This document shows positions 23,408 through 30,765 of a stretch of 64,000 bases of DNA, piece by piece. This DNA comes from Mycobacterium sp. GA-1285. Its GTDB lineage: Bacteria; Actinomycetota; Actinomycetes; Mycobacteriales; Mycobacteriaceae. A model generated the notes under the pieces. That model ran no database searches, had not been told where the DNA came from, and saw only the letters and a list, made by a program, of their open reading frames with translations. Both the position numbers and the translations under genes were made by a program. The stretch is taken from NCBI RefSeq assembly GCF_001499905.1, contig NZ_LQIS01000045.1:182619-246618 (forward strand). Direction: 5' to 3'. The stretch's first letter is position 1, and the number at the start of each line of letters is the position of its first letter.

Positions 23408-24039
23408 CCGAGAAACCGCTCGAGGCCGACGACGCCGTGAAGACGGTGGTGCACGTCATGCGCCACGGCGAAGTGCACAACCCCGACAAGATCCTCTACG
23501 GCCGCCTGCCCGACTACCACCTGTCGGAGCGAGGTCGAGCGCAGGCCCAGGCCGTGGCGGACTGGCTCGCAAAGCGCGACATCGTCTACGTGGTCTCCTC
23601 GCCGCTGGAGCGGGCGCAGGAGACCGCGGCCCCGATCGCGGCGGGTCTGGGGCTGTCCGTCGACACCGACGACGAGCTCATCGAATCGCTGAACATCTTT
23701 CAGGGGCAACGGGTTTCGCCGGGGGACGGCGCGCTGCGACACCCCCGTAACTGGTGGCACCTGCGCAACCCGCGCACACCGTCGTGGGGGGAGCCGTACC
23801 GCGAGATCGCCCAACGGATGACCGCCGCGGTGCATCGGGCCAGGGCCAAGGCGGCCGGCCACGAGGCGGTGTGCGTCAGCCATCAACTGCCCGTCGAGAC
23901 ACTGCGCCGGTCGATGACCGGTCAACCACTGCACCACTTCCCGACCCGGCGGCTGTGCAACCTGGCGTCGGTGACGTCGTTCTACTTCCACGGGGACACC
24001 TACGTCGGCTGGGGTTACGCGGAGTTGGCCGGGCAGTGA
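23404..24039 (+). CDS. Histidine phosphatase (phosphoglycerate mutase-like) family protein
   Basis: A 211-residue protein, homologue of Rv0525. The phosphohistidine motif is VHVMRHGEVHNP near residue 20, and the second catalytic His is in VCVSHQLPVETL. SSPLERAQETAAPIA is the conserved Arg-containing block. The substrate is unknown. It overlaps hemL (ATGA) and resA (GTGA), so it is made from the cytochrome-maturation operon; a metabolic role there is not clear. Confidence 0.85.
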   Translation: MTEKPLEADDAVKTVVHVMRHGEVHNPDKILYGRLPDYHLSERGRAQAQAVADWLAKRDIVYVVSSPLERAQETAAPIAAGLGLSVDTDDELIESLNIFQGQRVSPGDGALRHPRNWWHLRNPRTPSWGEPYREIAQRMTAAVHRARAKAAGHEAVCVSHQLPVETLRRSMTGQPLHHFPTRRLCNLASVTSFYFHGDTYVGWGYAELAGQ

Positions 24040-24734
24040 GTCGCTGGGTGGTGCGCGGTCGTCGGCTCTTCGCGCGAGCGCTCATCGCAAGCTGTCGGCT
24101 CTTCGCGCGAGCGCTCATCGCAAGCCGTCGGCTCTTCGCGGCCTGCGCGGTGATTGTCGCGCTTGCCGGCTGCTCCACCGGCGACGACGCGGTCGCACAG
24201 GGCGGCACCTTCGAATTCGTCGCCCCCGGCGGCCAGACCGACATCTTCTACGACCCGCCGCAAGATCGCGGTCGCCCCGGCCCCCTCCGCGGCCCCGATC
24301 TGATGGACCCGGACAAAACCATCTCTCTCGAGGACTTCGCGGGCAAGGTGGTGGTGCTCAACGTATGGGGCCAGTGGTGTGGTCCGTGCCGGACCGAAAT
24401 CACCGAACTGCAACAGGTCTACGACGCGACCAAAGACCTCGGTGTGCAATTCCTCGGCATCGACGTCCGGGACAACAACCGAGATGCGGCGCGGGACTTC
24501 ATCATCGACCGCGGCATCACCTTCCCCTCGATCTACGACCCGCCGATGCGGACCATGATCGCGTTCGGGGGCCGCTATCCGACGACGGTGATCCCCTCGA
24601 CGGTGGTCCTGGATCGCGAGCACCGCGTCGCGGCGGTGTTCTTGCGGGAGCTGCTGGCCGAAGACCTCCAGCCGGTGGTGGAACGCGTTGCGCGCGAGCA
24701 GGATCAGGCGGAGCCTGAGAAGGCCGGCACATGA
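24036..24734 (+). CDS. resA: ResA-like thiol-disulfide oxidoreductase, lipoprotein, with repeat-expanded signal sequence
   Basis: A 232-residue membrane-anchored thioredoxin-fold protein (Rv0526 type) that keeps apocytochrome c cysteines reduced. The redox motif is WGQWCGPCRTE (114-118) and the cis-Pro block YPTTVIPSTVVLD. The lipobox is ALAGC with Cys46. The signal region contains an 11-residue tandem repeat RLFARALIAS(C/R) at 10-20 and 21-31 and a third partial copy, encoded by a 33-base repeat (24061-24140). GTG at 24036 overlaps the upstream stop; the repeats place unusual extra positive charge before the hydrophobic core. Confidence 0.85.
   Translation: MSRWVVRGRRLFARALIASCRLFARALIASRRLFAACAVIVALAGCSTGDDAVAQGGTFEFVAPGGQTDIFYDPPQDRGRPGPLRGPDLMDPDKTISLEDFAGKVVVLNVWGQWCGPCRTEITELQQVYDATKDLGVQFLGIDVRDNNRDAARDFIIDRGITFPSIYDPPMRTMIAFGGRYPTTVIPSTVVLDREHRVAAVFLRELLAEDLQPVVERVAREQDQAEPEKAGT
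24061..24140 (+). repeat. 33-base tandem repeat inside the resA signal sequence
   Basis: Two full units (24061-24093 and 24094-24126, differing at the last base) and a partial third (to about 24140), each starting GTCGGCTCTTCGCGCGAG and ending GCTCATCGCAAGC. Length is a multiple of three so the frame is kept. A minus-strand relative sits at 13469-13495. Confidence 0.85.
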
Positions 24735-25582
24735 GCCTCGACCAGGTGGACCAGTTGATCGCCGGCGGTCCGGTCGTGCTGGCTCTCCTCGTCAGCGCGC
24801 TCGCCGGGCTGGTGTCCTTCGCCTCGCCGTGCGTCGTGCCGCTGGTGCCCGGATACCTGTCGTATCTGGCCGCGGTCGTCGGCGTGGAGGACGCAGCTGC
24901 CCCGGCGGGCACCCCCGACCAGGTTCAGCGAGACCGACGTTCTGGCGGAAAATCACGCGAAGAATCCGCCATAACGTCGGTCTCGGCGAAAGCTACCCGC
25001 CTGCGAGTCGCCGGCGCGGCCGCATTGTTCGTCGCCGGGTTCACGGTGGTGTTCGTGCTCGGCACCGTCGCCGTCCTCGGTATGACGACGTCGTTGATCA
25101 CCAATCAGGTTCTGCTGCAGCGCATCGGCGGCGTGGTCACGATCGTGATGGGGCTGGCGTTCGTCGGATTCATCCCCGCCCTGCAGCGGGAGGCCCGCTT
25201 CACTCCGCGGCAGATCTCGACGCTGGGTGGCGCCCCGTTGCTCGGCGCGGTCTTCGCCCTGGGTTGGACACCGTGCCTCGGTCCCACCCTGACCGGCGTG
25301 ATCGCGGTCGCCTCGGCCACCGACGGCGCCAACGTGGCCCGGGGTGTCGCGCTCGTCATCGCCTACTGCCTCGGCCTGGGAATTCCGTTCGTACTGTTGG
25401 CGTTCGGATCGGCACGGGCGGTGCAGGGTCTGGCATGGTTGCGCAGGCACACCCGCGCGATCCAGATCTTCGGCGGTGTGCTGCTCATTCTGGTCGGCGT
25501 CGCGCTGGTGACGGGGCTCTGGGGAGACTTCGTGTCCTGGGTGCGCGACGCGTTCGTCAGCGACGTGACGTTACCGATATGA
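24731..25582 (+). CDS. ccdA: Cytochrome c biogenesis protein CcdA (DsbD-like membrane thiol transporter)
   Basis: A 283-residue six-helix membrane protein that passes electrons across the membrane to ResA. The two redox cysteines are C34 (FASPCVVPLVPGYLSYL) and C182 (GWTPCLGPTLTG). The loop between helices 1 and 2 is lengthened: residues about 66-86 (starting QRDRRSGGKSREE) are encoded by a 60-base palindrome (24928-24987) that keeps the frame. The Rv0527 protein has a shorter, unrelated loop there, as I recall. It overlaps resA and resB by ATGA. Confidence 0.92.
   Translation: MSLDQVDQLIAGGPVVLALLVSALAGLVSFASPCVVPLVPGYLSYLAAVVGVEDAAAPAGTPDQVQRDRRSGGKSREESAITSVSAKATRLRVAGAAALFVAGFTVVFVLGTVAVLGMTTSLITNQVLLQRIGGVVTIVMGLAFVGFIPALQREARFTPRQISTLGGAPLLGAVFALGWTPCLGPTLTGVIAVASATDGANVARGVALVIAYCLGLGIPFVLLAFGSARAVQGLAWLRRHTRAIQIFGGVLLILVGVALVTGLWGDFVSWVRDAFVSDVTLPI
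24928..24987. repeat. Palindromic element read in frame inside ccdA
   Basis: The left arm CGAGACCGACGTTCTGGCGGA (24929-24949, here quoted short: CGAGACCGACGTT + TGGCGGA) pairs with TCCGCCATAACGTCGGTCTCG (starting 24965) over 21 positions with one mismatch and a 15-base loop. Partial pairing continues outward (TTCAG / CGAA). It contributes 20-21 codons to the loop between CcdA helices 1 and 2. Confidence 0.85.
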
Positions 25583-27153
25583 CGAAAGCGTTTGCGCTGG
25601 TTCGGAACACCTGGCGAACCCTGACGTCGATGGGCACCGCGCTGGTCCTGCTGTTCCTGCTGGCGCTCGCGGCGATCCCCGGCGCCTTGCTGCCGCAGCG
25701 CAGCCTCAACGAATCCAAGGTCGACCAGTACATCGCCGAGCACCCGACCATCGGACCCTGGCTCGACCGGCTTCAGGCCTTCGATGTGTTCTCCAGCTTC
25801 TGGTTCGCCGCGATCTATGTGCTGCTGTTCATCTCGCTGGTGGGCTGTCTCACCCCGCGCCTGATCGAACACTTCCGCAGCATGCGGGCCGACCCCGTAC
25901 CCGCCCCGCGCAACCTCGGCCGGCTGCCCAAACACCACACCGCCGAGGTGTCCGCCGAGGCGGATGATCTGGCGGCGACGGTGAACGAGCGGTTACCCGG
26001 CTGGCGCAAAGTCACCCGCGACGACAGCGGAACCGTCGAGATCTCCGCGGAGAAGGGCTATCTGCGCGAGTTCGGCAACATCGTCTTCCACTTCTCGCTG
26101 CTCGGCCTGCTCGTGGCGGTGGCGGCGGGCAAGCTGTTCGGCTACGAGGGCAACGTCATCGTCATCGCCGACGGCGGCCCGGGTTTCTGTTCGGCCTCGC
26201 CTGCGGCGTTCGACTCGTTCCGCGCCGGAAACACCGTCGACGGCACTTCGCTGTATCCGATCTGCCTGCGGGTCAATGATTTCCAAGCCGACTATCTGGA
26301 CACGGGGCAGGCGACGTCGTTCGCCGCCGACATCGAATACCAGGCGGGCGCCGATCTGGAGTCGGGCACCTGGCGGCCCTACCACCTGAAGGTCAACCAT
26401 CCGCTGCGGGTCGGCGGTGACCGGGTGTACCTGCAGGGCCACGGTTACGCCCCCACCTTCACCGTGATCTTTCCCGACGGGCAGACGCGCACGCAGACAT
26501 TACAGTGGCGGCCCGAAGACCAGATCACGTTCCTGTCGTCGGGCGTCATGCGGTTCGACCCGCCCGCGGGCACGTATCCGGACCCCGATGACCGTCGCAA
26601 GAACCAGCTCGCGATCCAAGGCCTGTTCGCCCCGACCGAACAGCTGCACGGCACCCTGCTGTCCTCGAGCTTCCCGGCGCTCAACGACCCCGCCGTCGCC
26701 ATCGACATCTACCGTGGCGACACCGGCCTGGACACCGGACGACCGCAGTCGCTGTTCACCCTCGACCCGCGCTTGATCGAGCAGGACCGGCTCACCAAGA
26801 AGGCGCGGGTCAACCTCGGGGCGGGCGAGTCGACGCGGCTCGACGACGGAACCGTGGTGAGGTTCGACGGCGCAGTGCCGTTCATCAACGTCCAGGTCTC
26901 CCACGACCCCGCGCAGGTGTGGGTGCTGGTGTTCGCGATGACCATGATGGCCGGCTTGTTGGTGTCGCTGGTGGTGCGTCGACGCAGGATCTGGATTCGG
27001 ATCAGCCCCGCGGGTCCGGGTACCGTAACCGTCGAGCTGGGCGGGCTGGCGCGCACCGACAACTCCGGGTGGGGCGACGAGTTCGAGCGGTTGGCGCAGC
27101 GCCTCCTTCCCGACGCCAGGACGGCGCACGCCGCAGGAGAGAAGGTCAGATGA
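25579..27153 (+). CDS. resB: ResB, cytochrome c synthase subunit (CcsB/Ccs1-like)
   Basis: A 524-residue membrane protein of system II cytochrome c maturation; with CcsA it forms the haem-ligating synthase. N-terminal hydrophobic segments (ALVLLFLLALAAIPGALLPQR; FWFAAIYVLLFISLVGC), a third near 175 (FHFSLLGLLVAVAAG), a large extracytoplasmic domain (about 200-445), and a last helix (VWVLVFAMTMMAGLLVSLVV) follow the ResB plan. ATG at 25579 overlaps ccdA; the long frame upstream is not coding. Confidence 0.9.
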   Translation: MTKAFALVRNTWRTLTSMGTALVLLFLLALAAIPGALLPQRSLNESKVDQYIAEHPTIGPWLDRLQAFDVFSSFWFAAIYVLLFISLVGCLTPRLIEHFRSMRADPVPAPRNLGRLPKHHTAEVSAEADDLAATVNERLPGWRKVTRDDSGTVEISAEKGYLREFGNIVFHFSLLGLLVAVAAGKLFGYEGNVIVIADGGPGFCSASPAAFDSFRAGNTVDGTSLYPICLRVNDFQADYLDTGQATSFAADIEYQAGADLESGTWRPYHLKVNHPLRVGGDRVYLQGHGYAPTFTVIFPDGQTRTQTLQWRPEDQITFLSSGVMRFDPPAGTYPDPDDRRKNQLAIQGLFAPTEQLHGTLLSSSFPALNDPAVAIDIYRGDTGLDTGRPQSLFTLDPRLIEQDRLTKKARVNLGAGESTRLDDGTVVRFDGAVPFINVQVSHDPAQVWVLVFAMTMMAGLLVSLVVRRRRIWIRISPAGPGTVTVELGGLARTDNSGWGDEFERLAQRLLPDARTAHAAGEKVR

Positions 27154-28133
27154 ACCCCGATCACATCGACGTCGGCTTGGCCCGGTACTCGGACTGGGCG
27201 TTCACCTCATCGGTGCTGGTTCTGGTGGGCGCGCTGCTGTTGCTCGCGATCGAGTTGGCCTACAGCCGCGGCCGCAAGGCCGACGCCCGGGAGCTCGTCG
27301 TGATGGGAGCGAGCGGTGTACGCGCGGACAGCGCGGCACCGGGGGTCGTCACCGAATCCCGCCGCCGTCCGATCGACGAGCGGATCGGTGGCGCCGGTCT
27401 CGCGCTGACCTACCTCGGCATCGGCCTGTTGCTGGCCTGCATCGTGCTGCGCGGGCTGGCGACGTCGCGGGTGCCGTGGGGCAACATGTACGAATTCATT
27501 AACCTGACCTGCTTCTGCGGGCTCCTCGCGGCGGCGGTGGTGCTGCGCCGCCGCGAGTACCGCACGTTGTGGGTGTTCGTGCTCGTCCCGGTGCTGATCC
27601 TGCTGACGGTCTCGGGCCGCTGGCTGTACACCAACGCGGCGCCGGTGATGCCCGCCCTGCAGTCCTATTGGCTGCCGATCCACGTGTCGGTGGTCAGCCT
27701 CGGGTCGGGGGTGTTCCTGGTCGCCGGTGTGGCCAGCATCTTGTTCCTGCTGAAGATGTCGCGGTTCGGCGCATCAGATTCGAACGGCATGCTCAGCCGC
27801 GCCCTGGACAAGCTCCCCGATCCGCAGACCTTGGACCGAATCGCCTACCGCACCACGATCTTCGCCTTCCCAGTGTTCGGGTTCGGCGTCATCTTCGGCG
27901 CGATCTGGGCCGAAGAGGCATGGGGCCGCTACTGGGGCTGGGACCCCAAAGAGACCGTGTCGTTCATCGCGTGGGTCGTCTACGCCGCATATCTGCACGC
28001 TCGCTCCACCGCAGGGTGGCGCGACAAGAAAGCCGCGTGGATCAACGTCGTCGGCTTCGTCGCGATGGTGTTCAACCTCTTCTTCATCAACCTCGTCACC
28101 GTGGGCCTGCACTCCTACGCCGGAGTCGGCTGA
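27150..28133 (+). CDS. ccsA: CcsA, cytochrome c synthase subunit (WWD-domain haem handler)
   Basis: A 327-residue multi-helix membrane protein with the Trp-rich haem motif WGRYWGWDPKETVSFIAW near residue 260 and flanking His residues (WLPIHVSVVSLG and VGLHSYAGVG), as in the HemAT/CcsA family. It holds haem for attachment to apocytochrome c together with ResB. The ATG at 27150 follows GGAGAGAAGG and overlaps resB. It ends the hemL-to-ccsA operon. Named ccsA/ccsB differently in mycobacterial literature (Rv0529). Confidence 0.92.
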   Translation: MNPDHIDVGLARYSDWAFTSSVLVLVGALLLLAIELAYSRGRKADARELVVMGASGVRADSAAPGVVTESRRRPIDERIGGAGLALTYLGIGLLLACIVLRGLATSRVPWGNMYEFINLTCFCGLLAAAVVLRRREYRTLWVFVLVPVLILLTVSGRWLYTNAAPVMPALQSYWLPIHVSVVSLGSGVFLVAGVASILFLLKMSRFGASDSNGMLSRALDKLPDPQTLDRIAYRTTIFAFPVFGFGVIFGAIWAEEAWGRYWGWDPKETVSFIAWVVYAAYLHARSTAGWRDKKAAWINVVGFVAMVFNLFFINLVTVGLHSYAGVG

Positions 28134-28179
28134 GTCGCTCGCGGCCGGATTCGCCGGGCGCGCAACGCGAGAACCGCGG

Positions 28180-28341
28180 TCACGGTCTCGGATTGTCCTC
28201 CTGGCCCAGTCGACGCAGGAACTCTGGATCGTCGTCCGGCCCGATCACCCGGGTGCGCGGACGGCTCGGCGAGACGCGCGTCAGCCGCCAGCCGACATAT
28301 GCCAGCGTGCACAACACGAGAACCAGGAGCAGATACGCCAC
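28180..28341 (-). CDS. 53-residue single-span membrane protein (Rv0530A-like)
   Basis: A short gene on the minus strand: GTG start (28341) with a strong AAGGAGGT ribosome site nine bases upstream, then an N-terminal membrane helix (MAYLLLVLVLCTLAYVGW), a basic stretch, and the polar segment RVIGPDDDPEFLRRLGQEDN. The helix plus conserved-looking acidic tail and the ribosome site make it convincing despite the length. The function is unknown; it is tail-to-tail with ccsA and head-to-head with the next gene. Confidence 0.8.
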   Translation of the reverse strand: MAYLLLVLVLCTLAYVGWRLTRVSPSRPRTRVIGPDDDPEFLRRLGQEDNPRP

Positions 28342-28381
28342 GAGAACAAAACCTCCTTGCTTCGAATATACGCGTCATCGG

Positions 28382-28387
28382 TAGGCT
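28382..28387 (+). promoter_or_regulatory. Putative -10 box (TAGGCT), leaderless transcript of the DUF4229-like gene
   Basis: TAGGCT matches TANNNT and ends six bases before the GTG at 28394. Confidence 0.45.
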
Positions 28388-28393
28388 CGTTCC

Positions 28394-28720
28394 GTGTCTG
28401 ACGGTCGCGGGGGAACTCGGCTCGTGGTCGACGTGCTGGCCTATGTGCTGGCCCGGCTTCTACTCGTTGCGGCGGTGACGGCGGCGATTCTGGGCGCCGG
28501 ACATCTGCTCGGGCTGCGCGAGTTCCCGCTCGTCGTCGCGTTGCTCTTCGCGATGGTGATCGCACTGCCGCTGGGCATCTGGATTTTCGCCCCGCTCCGT
28601 CGCCGCGCCACCGAAAGCATCGCGGTCTTCGACGAGCGCAGGCGCCGCGACCGGGAGCAGCTGCAGGCCAGGCTGCAGGGCGACGACCCACCGTCCTGTG
28701 GTGACGGCCGCGGTGCGTGA
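28394..28720 (+). CDS. DUF4229-like small membrane protein (Rv0531-like)
   Basis: A 108-residue protein with two membrane helices (about 13-38, VLAYVLARLLLVAAVTAAILG; and 46-65, LVVALLFAMVIALPLGIWIF) followed by a basic coiled tail RRRRDREQLQARL. This is the DUF4229 layout. The function is unknown. GTG at 28394 has a leaderless-type -10 box. It is divergent from the 53-residue gene with 52 bases between starts. Confidence 0.75.
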   Translation: MSDGRGGTRLVVDVLAYVLARLLLVAAVTAAILGAGHLLGLREFPLVVALLFAMVIALPLGIWIFAPLRRRATESIAVFDERRRRDREQLQARLQGDDPPSCGDGRGA

Positions 28721-28805
28721 GGCGTCGGTAAATAGCCGCGTTCCCTCGCTGTCATGTTCGTCAGTCGAATTGCGTAGCCGGCCTCGAGCCGGGTAAGACA
28801 CGAAC

Positions 28806-29150
28806 ATGGTTTCGCCTGAAGAGCTATACGCACGGTGGATAGACGAATTGTGGGCGGGAGACCCCGTTGCGGCCGAGCTGGTCACCGAGGACTTCGTGGG
28901 ACATTGGCCGGGGCGGCAGGTTCGAGGGCCCGCCGAGCTACAGGCGGTCGTCGGGGAGACCCATCAGATGCTCAGCGACCTGAAGTTCGTGATCGAGGTC
29001 GAGCCATTCGTCGGCGGCGACATGCTGGCGGCCAGGTGGATCGGGACAGGCGCGGCCCAGGACGGACCGAAGCGGTTCACCGGCAACGACATCCTGCGCA
29101 TCGAGAACGGTCGCTTCGCGGAGTACTGGACCGGAACCAGCACGGGTTAG
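28806..29150 (+). CDS. SnoaL-like (NTF2-fold) protein
   Basis: A 114-residue NTF2-fold protein: ELYARWIDELWAGDPVAAELVTEDFVGHWPG, then VIEVEPFVGGDMLAARWIGTG and ILRIENGRFAEYW are the classic SnoaL-like strands and helices. The function is unknown (enzyme or binding protein). Its stop TAG (29148-29150) overlaps the stop of the convergent TPR-like gene, sharing TTAG. Confidence 0.78.
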   Translation: MVSPEELYARWIDELWAGDPVAAELVTEDFVGHWPGRQVRGPAELQAVVGETHQMLSDLKFVIEVEPFVGGDMLAARWIGTGAAQDGPKRFTGNDILRIENGRFAEYWTGTSTG

Positions 29151-29857
29151 CCTGCCGCGTCCTGCAGCACCTGCTGAAGCTTGTCGAGCGGGTCGCCGGC
29201 AGCCGGATCGAGCCGCAATGCATCCCGGAGTGATTCGGGGTCGGGCATCACAGGCGCGGGCGCGGGTGCCTCGGGCGCTGGGGGCGGTGCCAACGGCGGC
29301 GCCGGCGGCGGCGGAGGCGGAGCGGTCAAACCGGCCAGCTTGGCCTGCAACCGCGGTGCCGCGTCGTCACGTACGGCGCGCCGCTCGGGATCGGGATCGG
29401 CGTTGCCCTCAAAGCAGCCGACGGGCGCGTTCTCGACGAGGTCGAGCGCGCTGAGATACCGGTCGCGTGCGGTATCGGGCCGGTTCTCCCACGCGTCCAC
29501 GTCGCCCTGCCGCTCCCGCACGAGTTCCAGGTTGATCAACACGGGACACGATCGATCACGCGCGGTGCGGTTCAGCGCTTCGGAAAAGTGCGCGTCGGCG
29601 TCGGCGAGGCGGTCGTCGAGCACCGCGAGAGTCCCCGCCGCAAACGACGCCTTCGCGGGTTCGACGATATTGAACGAGCTCATCACCGCGACGTCGCCGC
29701 GCAGCCCCTCGGCGTCGCGGTCCGCGAAGTCCGACACCGCCGAGTCACCGGCCACCACAGCGGAGACGAGCTTCAGCGCGATCGCCAGCGCCACGACCAC
29801 GACGGGCGCCGACACCAGCAGCAACCGGCGGCGCAGCCGCAATCTGCCGGGGCGCAT
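29147..29857 (-). CDS. Membrane-anchored TPR-like protein with Pro-rich tail (last gene of MoxR cluster)
   Basis: A 236-residue protein: basic N-terminus, one membrane helix (LLLVSAPVVVVALAIALKL), a helical domain about 60-170 that resembles degenerate TPR repeats (FAAGTLAVLDDRLADADAHFSEALN; DTARDRYLSALDLVENAP), a Pro/Ala-rich stretch with PPPPPPAPP, and a short terminal helix. In Bat-type operons a TPR protein follows the VWA proteins; I infer the same role. ATG overlaps the upstream stop by one base. Confidence 0.68.
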   Translation of the reverse strand: MRPGRLRLRRRLLLVSAPVVVVALAIALKLVSAVVAGDSAVSDFADRDAEGLRGDVAVMSSFNIVEPAKASFAAGTLAVLDDRLADADAHFSEALNRTARDRSCPVLINLELVRERQGDVDAWENRPDTARDRYLSALDLVENAPVGCFEGNADPDPERRAVRDDAAPRLQAKLAGLTAPPPPPPAPPLAPPPAPEAPAPAPVMPDPESLRDALRLDPAAGDPLDKLQQVLQDAAG

Positions 29858-30765
29858 CAGACCACCTCATCCCGCCGGGCCGCGCGGCTGGTGCGGAACT
29901 CGCGCAGTGTCAGGTAGATCTCGAACAGCAACAGCACCGCCGCCACCATGGTGAAGACCCAGTACAGGTCGGTGCGATCGGGTGCGGCGGCGTCGGACTG
30001 CGCCGACGAGACACCGCTCACGTCGGGCGCCTCATCGGTGACCGATCGCGTGGTGTTCCGCGCGACGAACGGCACGCCGAGTTGATCGGCGATGGCTTCC
30101 AGACGCGGTTGGTCGCGGGTCGCGCCGTAACCGAACACCGCGCCGCCGTCCACCGAGCCCGGCACCGGATCGAACTCGCCCTGCGGGGCCCGCGACCCCG
30201 GCGCACCGGACCCGAAGTAGAACACCAGGTTCTGTGCGCCCGGGCTGCGTTGGCCCGCCGCGATCAACTGGTAACGCAGGACGTTCGCGGCGGCCGCCGC
30301 ATTCACCTCCCCCGCGGCGGTGTCGCGGGTGGCGGCCAGGGCCGCAACCACCGGTTTGAGGCTCCAATTGTCTTCGGACAGCGGCCATTCCACGGACGAG
30401 CGGGCCGCGAACGTGATGAGTGCGAACCGAGCCCGGGGGTAGCGCTCGATGAGCGCGACGACGTCGTCGCGGATATCGGCGACCGCGGGGCCGGTGGAGC
30501 GGTCGACGATCAGGAACACGTTGGCTGTCGCGTCGCCGCTCGGGCTCGTCACGGCCGCTTCCTCGGTGTCACCGCCGATGGCGGGTCTGGCTGCAGCGAT
30601 CAGCATCAGCACCACCGCCAGCGTCAGCGCCGACCACCGCCACACGGTGCTCCATCGCTGGCCGGTGTGCCGGGCCAGCTGGCGCATGGTGATGAGCCGG
30701 AGCACGACCGCCGCGACAGCGACGGCGATCAGGAGTACCGGCGGTACGACGGGGGAGAAGGTCAT
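29857..30765 (-). CDS. VWA-like membrane protein with degenerate MIDAS
   Basis: A 302-residue protein with membrane helices near 8-25, 45-60 and at the C-terminus (LYWVFTMVAAVLLLFEIYL). The soluble part begins like a von Willebrand A domain, FLIVDRSTGP (88-92), where DxSxS has become DxSxG, followed by ARFALITFAARSSVEWPL. This is the BatA/BatB layout. ATG 30765 overlaps the upstream stop by ATGA. The altered MIDAS suggests weak or no metal binding. Confidence 0.7.
   Translation of the reverse strand: MTFSPVVPPVLLIAVAVAAVVLRLITMRQLARHTGQRWSTVWRWSALTLAVVLMLIAAARPAIGGDTEEAAVTSPSGDATANVFLIVDRSTGPAVADIRDDVVALIERYPRARFALITFAARSSVEWPLSEDNWSLKPVVAALAATRDTAAGEVNAAAAANVLRYQLIAAGQRSPGAQNLVFYFGSGAPGSRAPQGEFDPVPGSVDGGAVFGYGATRDQPRLEAIADQLGVPFVARNTTRSVTDEAPDVSGVSSAQSDAAAPDRTDLYWVFTMVAAVLLLFEIYLTLREFRTSRAARRDEVV

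Noticed and set aside
24061..24140. CRISPR array or phage attachment site
   Set aside because: Tandem units without spacers, translated in frame as part of the ResA signal region; no integrase gene is nearby.
28115..28378. 87-codon minus-strand frame overlapping the 53-residue gene
   Set aside because: It lacks a ribosome site and hydrophobic or conserved segments, whereas the 53-residue frame has a strong site and a membrane helix.
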